Source: Rotaria macrura
Lineage: Eukaryota > Rotifera > Eurotatoria > Philodinida > Philodinidae
DNA: 64,000 bases
Assembly (NCBI GenBank): GCA_900239685.1
Contig: OENT01000304.1
Location: 1 to 64,000 of the forward strand
Reading direction: 5' to 3'
Shown: positions 11,601 through 26,102 of the stretch, in pieces
How positions within the stretch are numbered: the first letter of the stretch is position 1
How the letters are laid out: each line of letters opens with the position of its first letter
Notes under the pieces: model-generated
Told to the model about the DNA's origin: nothing
Databases searched by the model: none
Seen by the model: the letters and a program-made list of their open reading frames with translations, nothing else
Made by a program: the position numbers and the translations under genes

Positions 11601-14600
11601 GACTATTGTTTTTAACAAAATCTAAATTTTGTCGAAAACAAAAGTAAATGTATTTCTCCCTTATCCAGAAAATATTCTTCCATGTATATGTATATATATA
11701 TACACATTAAAAAAAGTTAAATGAAAGAAAAAATTAAGAAAAACAACAATGCAAGAATACGAACCTGTTGCTGGTAATGAACGAGTGATTGGTGATGAAT
11801 TATTATTCATCGTTATTGATGGTGGTTGTCCTACTGATTGTGTATTTACTGAAAATGGGCCATTATTGTTATTTAAAGGACTTTGTTGAACACTGACATT
11901 AGCTGATCTTAAAATAATAGTTTGTGTGTAAATAATGTTGAGAGAAAACTTGAAATATTTACTGTTGAAGTTGAATATTTGATACCGGAGCTGTTGTTGC
12001 CATCGTACTAATTGATGGTGAAGGTGATACCTGTTGAGATGTTAACGATGTTCGAAGAGCAGTAACAGCATTATTGATAGTACTGTTCGTTACATTGATT
12101 GATCGTATTGGTTGTGTCTATATTCGAAAAAGTATACATGCTGAAGTTATAGAATTACTCAAGAATGAACTATTGCTTTTTTTTATACAGTTGAAAATAT
12201 TGAGATACTATGCAAAGACTCTATTAAAAGTGTCTATCATAAAAGACATCCAGAAAAAAGTCACATTCATGTCAATGCATATTATCTAGAGCTTTTCATA
12301 GTAGAAGACTAAGATCGAAGACTCAATAGAGTTGATGTTGCTAAAAAAACTCTTCAAAATCTATTTCAGTTGACCTTAGAATAAAAGAAAAAGAACACAA
12401 GAATTATTACAATAGGTATCTTATTAGAACTACGAAAAATCACTAGTAGCATCAATCAAATTAAATTGGATGTTGAGTAAAATAAAATAGTAAATTATGC
12501 ATCTGTGATATACTCTGTGATACATGAAACATCCGATGCTTGATTAATATCAATGCTTTGACATTAATTTTCACTTGCCTTCAAATGGATAGTTTGTGAT
12601 ATTCTTCGCACTACTATTCATTTGAATTCATGTAAATAATCTGAATCGTATATATTTCGAACGAGATTTGCAATCTAATTTTCCTAGACATTACGCTTTC
12701 ATTAATTAAATGAGATTACTTTGAATTTAATTTAATTGTTTATTTGCTCAAAGTTATTTCTTGTGGAGTCTAACACAGAGTTTGAAATTAGAAGTATTAT
12801 TACGCAGGCACTTGCATTTATTGATCAGATTCGAAACTGATGTTTAACAGAGTCTTTCGTTTTTTTGCTTTCAGTTCGGACAGAAGTCTGATCATTCCAA
12901 TGTTAAACTTCTGTGACTATAATTAATCTTAGTTGCCAGAAGTAAAATCTTATCACATCTCATGCTTCTCATTGGCTATAGTACAACTGGCTTCAGATGT
13001 TCTCTTATTTAGAGAACTATAACTAGATTTGTACGTCAGTGAGTAGTTCGGCTAAGGCTGTTTGACATGGTTCATGATTGCATTGCAAAATTCTGTTCAT
13101 GTCGATAGATTTTAAAATGGACATGACGGATCATGTTGGTGAAGATCTGATCAGGTTCACGGAAGTGAACATACTCATACAGAAAAATAATCATCAAGAA
13201 AAAATACATTGCAGTTCGTTACTGCTTGAATGACTCAGTTTAAAATTGTAGCGAAACTTCAGGGATGGACTTCAATCTAATACACATCAGAAAAAACTTC
13301 TGTTGAAAGTAGATTTTTGGGATTTTTAGAAAAAGTGTGTACCAACAGACTGATTATAAATGTTGAAAGTTTTATGTATTTCAATATTATTTCGTGACTC
13401 AATCACAATGACTCAGCCGTAATGCTATAATCAGTCGAACAACAGTCATGATTATGTAACTTTAATAAAATGACTGGTTCCTATAGAATGTTTTATGCAG
13501 TCCCTATTCTTTAGTACAGAATGAATTTATTTTAGTGGCACATGAAATAATCTTTACCGAATTATTGACTGTATGGTTTATTTTTCTAGACCTGTTACAT
13601 GACTAGACAATCTCTCCCTATTGATATTGAAAACAGGTAATTAGGGATGGTAAACTTGTAATTTATATGTAAAAAATAAGATAAACAAAAGTAGGCAATC
13701 GAATATTTCATGGTACACCTATGTTTTGTGGAGTATTCTACCCAAGAAGAATATTTTCTTGATATACACAAATAACATGTAAAATGAAGACAAAAAAAAA
13801 GAAGAAGAATGATTGATACACGAACTTGGCCCGAGTCCGCTGAATTTGGCCTGTGTATACGCATTTTTAACCTTCTGTCATGTTCAAAATGAATTCTTAA
13901 CGTACACACAAACACCCCTTTTGTCTTAAGTATCTTTTTTGAACATTCACAAGTATCCTTTTGGTTTAAGCGAGTCAAGTATTGTCAAATTATGTTCTTG
14001 ATAGTCATCGATCATCGAGCAAATATTTTCGATCAAATAAAAACTCAATGTATGACTATCTATGAAACTTCTAAATTATGTATGACTCAACTATTAATAG
14101 CGAATAAATCTTCTCTCAGGAATTATACCGTAATCGATGGCGCTGGTGATTGTAATGTTTGTGGTCGATTTTGTAACGGTAATTGTTTCGATGTTCCATC
14201 ATTATTAGACAAAAGTATTTGTTGTAATACTAAAATTAGAATTTAATTTAATTAATAATAAGAAATCACTGATCAATTAGAAAAAACTTACAACGATCAC
14301 CGGTTGAAGATGTAGACGCTATTGGCGCCGTTATGGATGATGATGATGTTGCTGCTGCTGCTGCTGGCGATTGTGGTACTGATGATAATGGTGCCATCGA
14401 ATTTGTTGCTGATGAATTTCCAACAACATATTGATGCAAAATATCATTTGAATTATTCGATGTTGTTGGTGTTTGTGGAAAAATACCTTGTAAATTAGAA
14501 TAAAGAAAATTTGAATTTCACTGAACTTTGATGAAAATAAAGAAAATCAAAATCACGAACCGTTTGTATTCGTTGCTAAACGTGGTCGTTGATTAATTGG

Positions 14601-15108
14601 TTGTTGAATTGAAAATCGATTTTGAAGTGTTGGTGATTGAGATACATATTCGTTTAGAATTGTGTTATTCAATTGTTGTTGAGGTGTAAGCGTTTGAGAA
14701 AAATCAATGGTTTGTATTGGTTGTGTTGTTGTTGAAGTTGCACTAACTAATGGCGCCGATACATATGAGACTGTATTGCCGGCTGCTGGAATAGATCATG
14801 AAAAGAAATAGCAATCAAGATGAAGAAAGAAGAAAATATTACATTGATGGAATTTCGATGGATCATGTAACCGTACACCTTGATTGAGTACACCTGATTG
14901 AGTATTGATTAAACCTGGTTGGTTACTTGCCATACGAGTTTGTAAGGATTGTTGTGGCGTAGCAAAACGAGTTTGTTGATTGATAAGGGTATTTAATGAG
15001 TGTTGTGTTTGAGAGACCATGGGTACTGTTGGTTGTGGAGGGAGATTTAATTGTTGATTTAGATATTGTGCACTATTATTCAATACATGCAATGTTGACT
15101 GTTGTTGA

Positions 15109-15151
<43 letters not shown>

Positions 15152-15156
15152 GCTGT

Positions 15157-15192
<36 letters not shown>

Positions 15193-15845
15193 GGTTGTTG
15201 TGGTTGTTGTTGAGAACGATTCTGATACGCATCTAAGCATAAGTTAAGTTAAAATAGATTTGATTTTTAACTTATTGTATAACGCATAATAATTAATACT
15301 AAATTTCTAATTTTAGCTTAAAATTTAAAAGTACATCATTTCATTAATATGGCAAATGCTTTGATCTACGCATTTAATAATAATAGTTGCTATGCTTTAT
15401 CTCTTCTGACATTCAATGAACAAGTAAATAGAACTCTTCAATCAACTTAGAAAGCATCTTATTAGTTATTCATGCAAATACTTACTTTGAACTTGCTGAT
15501 AATAAGTTTGAATAAATTTAAAATAGACAGGCTAAAAATGAAATATTAAAATAGATGTATTTGATTTGATTGGCTAATTTACTTTAACACCATGTGATTT
15601 TTCATATGCCATATTTTCAACTCTTTTCGATAAATCTAACGTCCATTTTACACTCCTATTACATCAAACGAAAAAGACAAACAAAATAATAGTTACAATT
15701 AATTAATACGAGAAAACAATGGAGCAGTCGACACGATTATTTTCTCTACTTACAATCTTTGAATCAAAGCTTGACGTTCCGAATCAGTAACTAATGTTTG
15801 ACCATTAGTATCTGTTTGCTGTTGCACAGCTGTATCCGTCATCAT
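8681..15845 (-). CDS. MED15: Mediator complex subunit 15 (MED15/ARC105)
   Basis: MED15 is a Mediator tail subunit that receives activator signals. The start ATG at 15845 gives MMTDTAVQQQTDTNG, then a KIX-like helical region over three exons (15845-15754, 15655-15593, 15531-15486) reading SERQALIQRL, VENMAYEKSHGVKPVYFKF and IQTYYQQVQ. Long Gln/Ser/Thr/Pro linkers follow, with a poly-Gln tract encoded at about 15100-15230. A conserved helical segment sits near 10070-10345 (LIKFLKENLFKVQKLCQKYS). The C-terminal MED15 domain reads SLRLRISTRYPQEQPEIL (about 9400-9480), then HPLFEQISTLFVYYLFKLPP and TITDILNIW. The last exon is tiny, 8707-8681: splicing at CGTTTAG gives RQSVQAAL-stop, matching the family's W-x-QSVHQA ending. 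Without that acceptor the frame runs on to 8583 with unrelated sequence. Two long introns (10346-11765 and 11963-14129 apart from the 155-base exon) look empty. Confidence 0.9.
12118..14128 (-). other. Long MED15 intron
   Basis: About 2 kb of intron lies between the exon ending ..QSPAPSIT and the exon starting TQPIRSINV. ORFs within it, such as the minus frame at 13595-13978, lack splice-consistent or conserved sequence. No transposon ends were recognised. Confidence 0.5.
15088..15215 (-). repeat. CAA-rich poly-glutamine microsatellite in MED15
   Basis: On the plus strand this is a run of TTG units with a few TGA and TGG interruptions. On the coding strand it reads CAA/CAG/CAT and gives poly-Gln broken by His and Pro. 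Such tracts are usual in MED15 and prone to length change. Confidence 0.9.
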
Positions 15846-16222
15846 ATCTAGTCAAAAAAAAAAGACGAAAAGAAAATCTGTTGTCTGCCTCACCAAGCAA
15901 AAAAGAAGAAGAGAAAAGAAATCATCAAGCATGAAATCAACGATTTTTTTAAATGTTCTCTCAAATGGGAAGAAAAAACGACGAGACATACACAAAATGA
16001 AACAAAGAAAATCTAATGGCAGATGAAAGACAACGACAATGACATATACTTAACAACACATGATGATAAGAGAAGAACAATAATCTAGGAAAGAGAAAAC
16101 AAACGACAGAAGAATAAAGGCAAAAAAATTCGACGACATAAGAAAAAAGAAGAGAACGAGAGTCAAGATTAAATATCGCAAATTTTATATACATCATGAA
16201 AAAAAACAAAATGTAAGATAAG

Positions 16223-19200
16223 TTAGTTTGAAAATTTCTGCCGTGGAACTGTATTGTTCTGTTGCAAGTGCGGACAGTTTGCTCTGAGATGTGAAGTACT
16301 TCCACAAGTATAACATTCTTTTCGAGCAGAATTATTTTGATATGAACGTTGCCAATTATTGGTTGATGGTTCAGTTGTTCTATAATGTTCTCTTGATTTT
16401 TCGTCGGCTACATAATGAAAAGAACGTTGATTCGATGGTATTGATCTTGTTGGGTTATATCTATTTCCATAAAACTGATTATTACTATAATATTCATTAG
16501 TTCGAAAATTATTTGATGAATTATTCGTGAAACGATTATTCCTGTAATATTGTTGATCATAATAATTATTCATTAATTTTTTCTTCTCATTTTCGTTTGC
16601 TAACGATGCTAGTTTTGGACAACGTTTTCGAATATGATATAAATCTTTACACCATTCACATCGTCTAGGTGCATTCATTGGACATAAATCATCAACATTA
16701 AATAGTTTTTCCTAGAAAACAATATGAACAATAGATTAGAATTTCGAAGTTACTGATCTTTCTCATTGAGTTGTATAGTTTTTAGATCGTTTCATCACTT
16801 TTTCATATCGTGCGAGACTAAGAAAACTTCGACATTTACTTTCTGGGAGTAGAAATATTCTTTTCGACTAAAATTTACTTGTCAGTAGATCCTAGATACA
16901 CGCAAAGGATTTGTTGTTAGTAAGCGAAGCCTCAATTTGATCCTTTGTCATGTGATCTTTCGATGTATATTGTTTCAAATTTTAATAAGATAATTTAAAT
17001 CTTGAAAGTTGAGGTCGAGATGTAGTTTCTATTTTAGAATTTCACATATGTCATTACGATCTGACCTATGCATAAATTTTAGCTTTGAAAATAATGTGTC
17101 ATTTCGTCAGATGGACATCATTGTTTTTTGTTTTACTCTACCCGTGATTCGCTGGTTTTTTGTATCTAGAAAGCGCTGATAATTGTTGATCATTCTTGGG
17201 AAAAAATGAGTCCTGTAAAACTATTCAACTTAAAGACTGATATTATGCATTAGAATTTAATAATTTGATTTAATCAACTAATGTAGGTTGAAAGAAATGT
17301 TTTTCCTCGAACCTTCTATGAAAAGCTTTATTGGAGTAGTGCTAGATATTTGATTAGAATTATAATATATTTACTTCAATAAGCGACATATCTGGATTTG
17401 TGACATCGATATCTTTGGGTTGTAAACTGAATTGTTGACGAGCACGAATAAAGACTCGACGAATAAGAATCCAATCTAAAAAATATATGATGCATCACCA
17501 GATGATTTCGAAACGAAAATTGTTTGTTCATTCAAATTACTTCGTGGTGATAAACCACCGGCTAAATCATGACTTAGTTCAAATGGATCTTCAATGGCTA
17601 TTGTTGATCTAAGCCATCCTTTTTCAAGTTTCAATAATGGTTCATTCTGTCGAATAGTTACAACATGATCTTCATAATTAAATTGTTCGGTGTAATACCG
17701 TAGAAATTCAATCCATAATTCACCAGTAGATAGTTCATTTTCATTTTTCCAAATATGTTTCTGGTAGTAGAAATATTTTTTTCATTTACAAAATTTTATT
17801 ATTTCAAACATACAAGTTTAACTAAATCTTCATAGAAATAAACGTTCCATTTCGAACATTTTTTATACATAGGATGTTTTTTTCCTGGATTCTGTAACTA
17901 GAATTTAAAAAACGAAAGAAACTAAACAAAAAGAACTCATTCAAATAATTTCAAACCTTTTGAAGAACTGGCAGCACAGGTGGTTGCATTTGTTGTAAAA
18001 AATGAATGAGCATGATAATATATGCATAACTGGATAGCGTACCTCGACTTGCATCACCAATATAGCACAACTAAATATTTATTTTTAAATTATTTTATCT
18101 TTCATTACCACCGGAAATTTATTCGGAAGTAAAAGAAAAATGTTAGATCTTAAAATTTAATTCATATTTTTCTCTCCCTTGAAAATTCCATTGACAAAGC
18201 AAAATAAAAAGGATCAAGGCAAATAAAAATGAAACTAAAGGTTACAACATTGTCATCAATGTCCTATGAAACGATATGATAAATAAAATGTTTGTTAAGT
18301 ATCTGTCGAATATTTTCTGTTCGACATAGGAATAGAATCGATTATTAAGATTTTCAAAATCGAATGAAATAACATTTACGTAACATAGTTGGAAAACAAG
18401 AAATTGCTAGTTCTCGTGGGACAGGTCACCGGTTGTTGAAAATGAAGAATAAAATTTGCTATTATTAGAAATACTTTTTTCAAATTTTGAAAACTACGCT
18501 AAGTGGAAAGTCGATGTAGTCACTAATTAATGATAAAACCAAAAAATATCATTCTTAAAATACATAGATCCTAAACTAGCTCATCTAATATTGATGAAGA
18601 GTCATACAGGTCATGTTGATTACTTAAAGTTGAGATATACTGTTTCTTTGCAATTGTAAAATCTATTTTGATGTTTCACTGTCGACTGACAGCCTCTTAA
18701 AAAATTCAAGGGTTAAAATAAATAGTTGAAGCATGGCGTAGAAGAGAAAATGGAAGATGATCTAAATGTTGAAAAAACACCCCATCCTCCCCCGTCCCCC
18801 CCCCACTCCTCTTTTTCATTTTATTTTCTTCTTATCATATAATGTATAGTAAATAAATACTAGAACGGAAGAAGAAAAACCTTACATTATTATCGTCTCC
18901 AACTATCGTCGTCTTTCCGCTCCACTACATACATACTATACATTACATAATAAGCAAATAAAATTTAAACAACGGAAGGTGGGGACCGGGTGGCTTGTGT
19001 TTTTCAATATTCAGATCATCCTCCATTTCTTCCTCTACATCATACTTCACTTATGTATTTTAACCCTTACATTTCTGAAGAAGCTATACGTTCGACGGTG
19101 AATCATCAAAATAAATTCAACAATTAAAAAGAAAGAGTAAATCTCAATTTTAATTTATCTGATATTTACATACAACACAATATATGGTAAACATAAATAT

Positions 19201-22200
19201 AAAAATGCAACCGAAATTTTTGAGAAAATTATTGTCTATGAAAAAAATAGTAACATTATCTCAGGCCCGGTTAAAATTCTGCTTTGCAATATTCTTATTT
19301 TTTCCATATGTATCGGTCTGCTTCATATAGTTTAGTACTCGACGGTTTAGTATTTACCAATCTATCAAGCGTATGTGCCACTATGATTCAGGAGAAAAAT
19401 AAGCCTATATCATTGTTTATTCATATCAAAAGATAGCTGTTTGACACGAGAAACGCAATTGTTGCCTACTATAAATAAGTGTTTTGTGAGATTTTGCTTT
19501 TTGTTTGAATAATTCTCAATAGTTTCAAAAATCATGAGATGTAGGTTTTGTCTATTATACAGTCTAATTGCTGTCTTTTTTTGTCAAAAGATTATTCTGT
19601 TGATGGGATTTCTTACTTTTGCTAAATGCTTAATCATGTAGCCTAATTCTGATACACGTGGATCGATATCAGTATATGTTTTTAGCAATCTTGTATTTTC
19701 AATAGCCTAAATGAATGAAACATAAATCGATAAATGATATGAAGGAAAAAAAAATGTAAGTACTAACAAGCATATTATGAAGACTAATATCGATAGCAAT
19801 ATGCCATTGTCGATGTCTTGTTCGAATGATTGGTACTTTAGCTTGAAGTACAGGCCGTACTTCATCAAATGTATTGGAAGATTTCATTGCGCGTAAAATT
19901 TTCTGCATTACTCGAATAACTTCTTCATTCTAGTTAATATTAAAGCAACAAAAAGGATTCGTTTTTAATAATACATATATTTAACACTTCATATATGGAT
20001 TATACGTACGTTTTGTTCACGTTCATCTTTAAATACAAGACAAACATCTAGATCACTGTGAGGAAAACCGAAACCATTATAAAATGAACCGAATGCATGT
20101 AAATTACAATCCGGATAATCTTTTCGAAACTGTTGTTCTAATTCAGTTAATATTTGCTTTCGATTTTCTGTATCACGAGTTTTGGGTTTGAATCGGTCTA
20201 AATTTTATTAAGTTTTGCAAAACATAAAATGATTTCACTAAATTGAATGACCGAGTCTGAATTGTGAGAACAAATTAACGATATTGTAGAATGCATCGTT
20301 TGACATATTTTGAATCTTAATTTTCCAAACTACTTTTTATTGTAGTCTTTGAGAATCCATCAACAGTACTTGTCGATCTATGTTTTGCTAGATAGAATCG
20401 TAGAATTTAAGATGAAGAACCAACTAATATATTCAATAATTGTAATATTTGTAGAAAAAAATTATCTTCTTAGAAATTTTGTACGATCTAGGAAGGCGAA
20501 TACGTCACTCATTGAATATTCTTCACTAGTACTTATGTCAAGTATTTAGATAAGTATTCAATAGAGTTAATCTTTTCGAATTGTTTTCTAACTCAATACT
20601 TCACGTGTATATTCAGCATTAATCACGAATGATGACATATGGTTGGAAAAAAAGGAAATTTTTTCCTCTATGAAAATTACAACGATTGTGACTATTAGTT
20701 GGTGATTCATGATAATTTCTACAAAACTATCAAGCAAGAAATACATAAGGTCGACGTACGCTTTTGACTGATCGTAAAGAATCTGGTTTATAACAAAAAC
20801 ACCAACAAAAATTCATTCTATTCGGTGTGATACAAATTCAACATCTTGTCATTTGTTATATCACACCTCAGACTAGGTCATTCTATTTCTGTGAATCTCA
20901 TGTTATAAATTATGTATATATATATATATTAACCAGTAATTATTCGACAAAGTTGTGAAAGAATTTGAATCCATTGTTCACTAATAGGTGGTATATCGAT
21001 CATAGTCGGAATGATTAATTCAGGACATTCGCTTTTTAAATGACCAACAGCATTACATGTTGTACAAACATATGGGGCACCCTTTAATACAACAACATTA
21101 AAATAGAAACAAAAATTAATTCCAATGTTGAAGTACAACTTTTTGCATAATATTTAAAGTATGCTTAGATATTTCTTTTCTATTCTCAAATTGAATACGT
21201 AAAATAATAAATGATGTTACCTGTTCAGCATGGAAGTTTTCCATTTGAAAATCATAAAAAAATTCACTAGAATCATCTGTGCAAGTTTTATTTTCAGTTA
21301 GAGATTGTTCACAATTAGTAATTTGTTCAATGGTAATCGGTGATGTAAATGGTGATGGACTTTGTTGTTTATCACTATCAGTTGTTGTACTATCGATTTT
21401 TATATCTACGGGCGATGAACTAAATGCTTTTTTCGTATTTTCTTCTGATAAATGTGAGTCCGTTAACAATTGACTATTATTTATCGATTTTTCATCTACA
21501 ATCGATGATGTTGTAACATTGTCAGAGAGTACTTCTTCATTGTCATGGATTATTTTTTCTGAAGTAAAAAGACATTAATTTAATCTAGTATCGACTAGCA
21601 TAGTCCGAGGCTCTATTTTATTCTAATCTGATTATCGCATTGAGAATTTCCAAAGAAACTTAGTTACTACAACATAACTACGTACGTTATACATTATTAT
21701 CTACTGATGTGTAATTTTAGAAAATTAGTCATTATTAATTTCAGATGAGTTTCATCTCTTTATCGTATGGTTCTGTAATATAAACAAAATTTTTTCATAT
21801 TAAACTTATAAAACATATACTGCCTTAGTATTGATATATATATATATATAGTACAAAATGATTAATATCATTAGTATGCCTATTAGAATTCTTTTTCTTA
21901 TCTGTATCTAACATACCTTGTTGATCATTGTTTTCTATTGTTGACGATTCATCAATGATTGATTGCGGTTCTTCATCACTTGTTGAAGACTCCTCTTGAC
22001 TAAACACAGACACAAAAACAAGACATCAATATTTATACACATGAATTATATCTTGCAAGCATCGCTATTTTCAATGATATTCAGTATGTCAGTAGAAACT
22101 ATTAACATAGATATCTTTTTCTGTTTTACTCAATCAATGATCTCTATAGAAACAGACGAAATATCATTTTTAAAATAGCATTGCTTTTACAAATGTAGAA

Positions 22201-25200
22201 CGTGTTAATACGACTAACATCGCTTCTTGTTGTTCAATATTAATTTGTTGTAAGTTATGACTTAACAATTGTTCTTCATCGTCGTCATTCGATGTACTTC
22301 TTTCAAGTAAATGTGAATGGTTTTCATTTTCATCATCGTCATTTTCATCATCGTCATTTTCATCCATAATTTCGAAATTATTTTCGAGATCATGTTGAAA
22401 TGCTTCTTCAATATCATTATCAACTAAATTTTCAAAATCATTATCCAAAGATTTCAATTGAAGAATGCCTTTTGGTAATATAGTCTGTTGATTATCAAAT
22501 GATCGCCTGTAATATTCTCTTACACGAGCCTGTTTTATATTTGCGTCACGTACAACTGTTGGTGGCAAACGTTTATAAAATAATTTATATGAATTATGTA
22601 ATGAATTCATTGGTTCATTAGTTGGAATTTCATTGACTTCATCAGGAACGATTTCAATTAAATCATCGTCATTATTTTCGATCGAACTTGGATTGGCTTT
22701 TAGTTTTGAAGTTTTCTTTTGTTTTCGACCAAAATAATTCAATGCAGAATTTAATGTACTACGAAAATAATCAATTGAACGCATCGATTGCATTGTTTGA
22801 CATAGACTACGTCGTATGTCTGTTGGATCTATTGAAATTAAGTATTAAAAATAAATAAATTCGAATTCAAATGATTCTTTCTACTTTCAAACATTGGTCA
22901 TGCAATAAATATAATCAGCTTATAAATTATTGTTTTATTGACAAGTGTCTCCTTACGCAAAAATTGATCACAATCCCTCAACGTACATTTTCAAGAGACG
23001 AAATATTCGGAAGTATTTTTAAAAAGAAAATAGGTCATAAACTATTCAAGTATTTAAACTTCGAATGATTGTCAAAAGAGAATTCATTCATATGAGATAC
23101 ATTCTAAAAATCTGCATTTGATCGTAATCAGCAAAGAACATAGTGTAAATTCGAATATAGATCATGATGAAAGTAAGCAAGTGTATACTATATAGCTAAT
23201 TAGTATGAAGAAAACTTCTGTCAATTGAAGATTTTCTTTACGTGTCTAGAAGGATTACACTTATTAGAATATTACTAACACATTGATAGTTGAAAGTATT
23301 CGTCCAACAAATATATATGGATGAAAAATCATACAGAATCTATCTATCTGTTTAGTTGTTTTTGGCATTCAAGGAGGATTGTTAAAATATGTACGATAGT
23401 AACTGGGTTCTATTTTAATACCGTGACATAGAATACAAGACTGTTAAACATTATTAAAAACGTCATCGCATATGAGAACTACTTTCTTACGTACTACAAA
23501 CGGTTCATCCCCCTGCTCCATTTCCTAGGATATATATGCATTCAAAGTGAATGACTCCTAGAAAAATTGGAAGAAAATAGTTTTAGAATTCATCACTAAA
23601 AGTTCCAAATTCATATTCACAAGTATTTGATTGATATCGCATGAAAGAATAGATCCACTTCATCATACGAACAATTTCATATCAGTTTCAAATTTCTTCT
23701 AACAAATAAAACATTTCTTCTTATCGTATCAGTTAATCTACAGGAAATATGAAAATTTTCGTTTCGAAATCATACGCAGAATCCTATTCGATTTTGTCAA
23801 CCGTTATCAAGTGAACGTCATGAGTGGCGTCATTAGAATCTTCCGTACCATTTAACTTCGAATACTGACTACTTACAACTAATTGTTTCTTTTACATATA
23901 ATTTTTTTATGACACAGTTGCTGACTCTGTTTATTTTCATTTTATTGCATTATTTACCTTCAACAAGTAATTTTCTACTACGCCAATTTTTATCGATTTT
24001 CATTACGGGCATTCTAGTTTGTATTGAAACAACAAATTGTTTTGCACTAAATGTTTTAACATAGTAGGAAAGTAATTGTAAGAAAAGCATTTCAACACTA
24101 GTCGTATTTCGTGATTTCCATTCATGTGAATACTTTTCAGCGACATCAAAAAATTCCTGATATTGATGATCATTTAATGTTATTGGTACTTGATCGATTC
24201 CATAAGCCTTTAAATGCAGAACATAGCTTGTTTTTATAAATCGTTAATTCAATGCGTAAAAAGAAACATGAGCAACAATAAGCATACATATTCGTGTAGA
24301 CAAGGTAGAACAGGTTGATCAAGTTGTTGAAGAAAATGTATAACCATAATATGGAAAACAACTGGATGTAATGTACCCAAGTCTGGCTTATCTATGTTGC
24401 ATGTCTGTGTAAATTGAGGAGAAATTCGAATAAGTAAAAATAACAAACGAATCACGAAAACAAACTTTAGTAAGTATTCGAAATAATCGAAGTAATTTAA
24501 TAACACGGCAGTCAAATTTCGTATAAATTCGAATTAATTTTGATAGATGTAAACCACGATTGTAACCTGAAGTTATTTTTACGCGCATATTTGGCTCACT
24601 AGTTATTAAATTAATACATGATGGTTTACAATCAGTATCAATAGCAGCTTCTTTACATAGATCTATTTAAATATTTGAATCAATCAAAATTTTCAGCGAT
24701 TTCATAATATAATAGACATACCACTTTTTTTTACTATATCAAGCAATAATTTGAGTGTATCATATTGTGATGTTTCTTTTAGTTGTATATCGATATCCAT
24801 AACACCTGGCTTCTCCAAACAACATTCAAAATAAACTGAACCATATAGATTTATTTGACAATCTAATTTTCGAAAAAAAAAGTATAGAAAGACATCGTGT
24901 AATAAAGAAAATCCTTGAAAATTTATGTTAAACAAGAAACCATTGAGATACTGTTTTCTATGCAAGGACAATGATTTCCAAGTTTTATTTTTGTATTTAT
25001 CAACCATTAACACAATTGGTATTCGACTTAATTATAAAAGGATATTTCTGACAATTTTCGTGGAATTTTAGAAATTAATTCTTTGATAATTAGTATTCAT
25101 TCTTCAAAATAGATACTATAATAAATTTTTTTATATTTATCCATTTATATTATTCATGAGGGTTGCAATAAATAGACGTAGTCTTAATGAGCGTTTCTTT

Positions 25201-26102
25201 CTATTTCTTCAACGTGCAATCGTAACAGGTAAACTTGTTTGCCTTACGTAAATGCCTGTGCTGTTACGCTCCGCTACTTCATAGCGATAGAAGAAGAAAA
25301 AACGAACAGTTCGTGATAGTGATTTTTCACCGTATAATTATATGAATGAATGTGCAAAAAAAAAATATGAACATATATCTTGAGAAAGATTATGCAAAAT
25401 AATCAAGATGAATTTGATCTTGATCAATACGTTTTTGAATTAGAATTACTTCTATAGCTAAATTCGTATTATAGTTGAAAATTACCCGTTCGACTATTAG
25501 TAATCAGTTGACGTAATTTTTTAAATACCAAGTGTCGTTGCTCAAGACTCTTGTAAGATAACGAACGTTCTGTAAGAATTTTATTGAATGATATTTTTAA
25601 TGCTAATAACTGTTCAGATGTTGGTTCACGAATGTCAATTGTTGAACGATCAATGTCAATCTAATTATGAAATTTACTCTTGAATATTATTGTCTTTTTT
25701 TCTGTTCTGCTTACTCTTTCTGATGAGATAGTCGAATTATTGATTTGATCTTCATCATTATGATCTAATATCAAAAATACAATGAATACACGTTGTCAAA
25801 TATAAATCAATATCTTTACTTGAATTTTCATGATAGGGTGGTTTATTTTGTCGTCGTCTATTTAGCTTTGATCTTTGGTACGGTTTTGATGCGAATAGTG
25901 GTTCAGGTTTTAGACAATCAAGTAATGGTTTTGGTGTTGATTTACCATTTTGAAATTGATAAGAATTCGATCTGCTTTCTGTTGAAACTGGTTGAACTTG
26001 AGGACGACAGTTCCTTTTGTTTTTATCTTCATTTGTTTGAACTAAATCACGTATGTGTTTAGTATTTGTAACGCGTCCACTTTTTTTTGTTGTTTCACTC
26101 AT
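16223..26102 (-). CDS. Terminal uridylyltransferase of the TUT4/TUT7 (ZCCHC11/ZCCHC6) type
   Basis: TUT4/7 enzymes add uridines to RNA 3' ends (mRNA decay, let-7 control) in the cytoplasm. The start is at 26102 ([11 protein letters not shown]). An N-terminal nucleotidyltransferase-like module (24900-23900) reads [19 protein letters not shown] and [13 protein letters not shown], degenerate as in vertebrate TUT4/7. A long acidic linker (22793-22170, 21590-21120) follows, then a CCHC zinc knuckle [16 protein letters not shown] (about 21070-21020). The catalytic module follows: [20 protein letters not shown] (near 20090-20050), third Asp in [11 protein letters not shown] (near 19790), then [33 protein letters not shown] and the PAP-associated part FEDPF-like [16 protein letters not shown]. 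The C-terminus has two more knuckles, [14 protein letters not shown] and [14 protein letters not shown], in an Asn/Tyr/Arg-rich tail ending at 16223. Domain order equals TUT4/7 without the vertebrate C2H2 zinc finger that I could find. Orthology to TUT4 versus TUT7 cannot be decided. Confidence 0.9.
18075..19612 (-). other. 1.5 kb intron within the TUT catalytic domain, with a C-rich tract
   Basis: The intron separates MIKHLAK from IGDASRG. Around 18779-18813 the plus strand is a run of C-rich sequence (CCCATCCTCCCCCG followed by a long C run), which stands out in an AT-rich region. Otherwise nothing is recognised. Confidence 0.6.

Noticed and set aside
13595-13978. Minus-strand open frame of 127 residues
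   Set aside because: It lies inside a MED15 intron, has no family resemblance and no splice-consistent neighbours.
13992-14246. Plus-strand frame rich in Cys near its end
   Set aside because: It overlaps the antisense of a real MED15 exon (about 14129-14238) that reads SNNDGTSKQLPLQNRP on the minus strand.
14996-15247. Plus-strand open frame of mostly valine and aspartate
   Set aside because: It is the antisense of the MED15 poly-Gln CAA tract, an artefact of the repeat.
15961-16305. Minus-strand frame extending past the TUT stop
   Set aside because: It is a low-complexity hydrophobic frame in the 3' UTR of the TUT gene; the true end is SN-stop at 16223.
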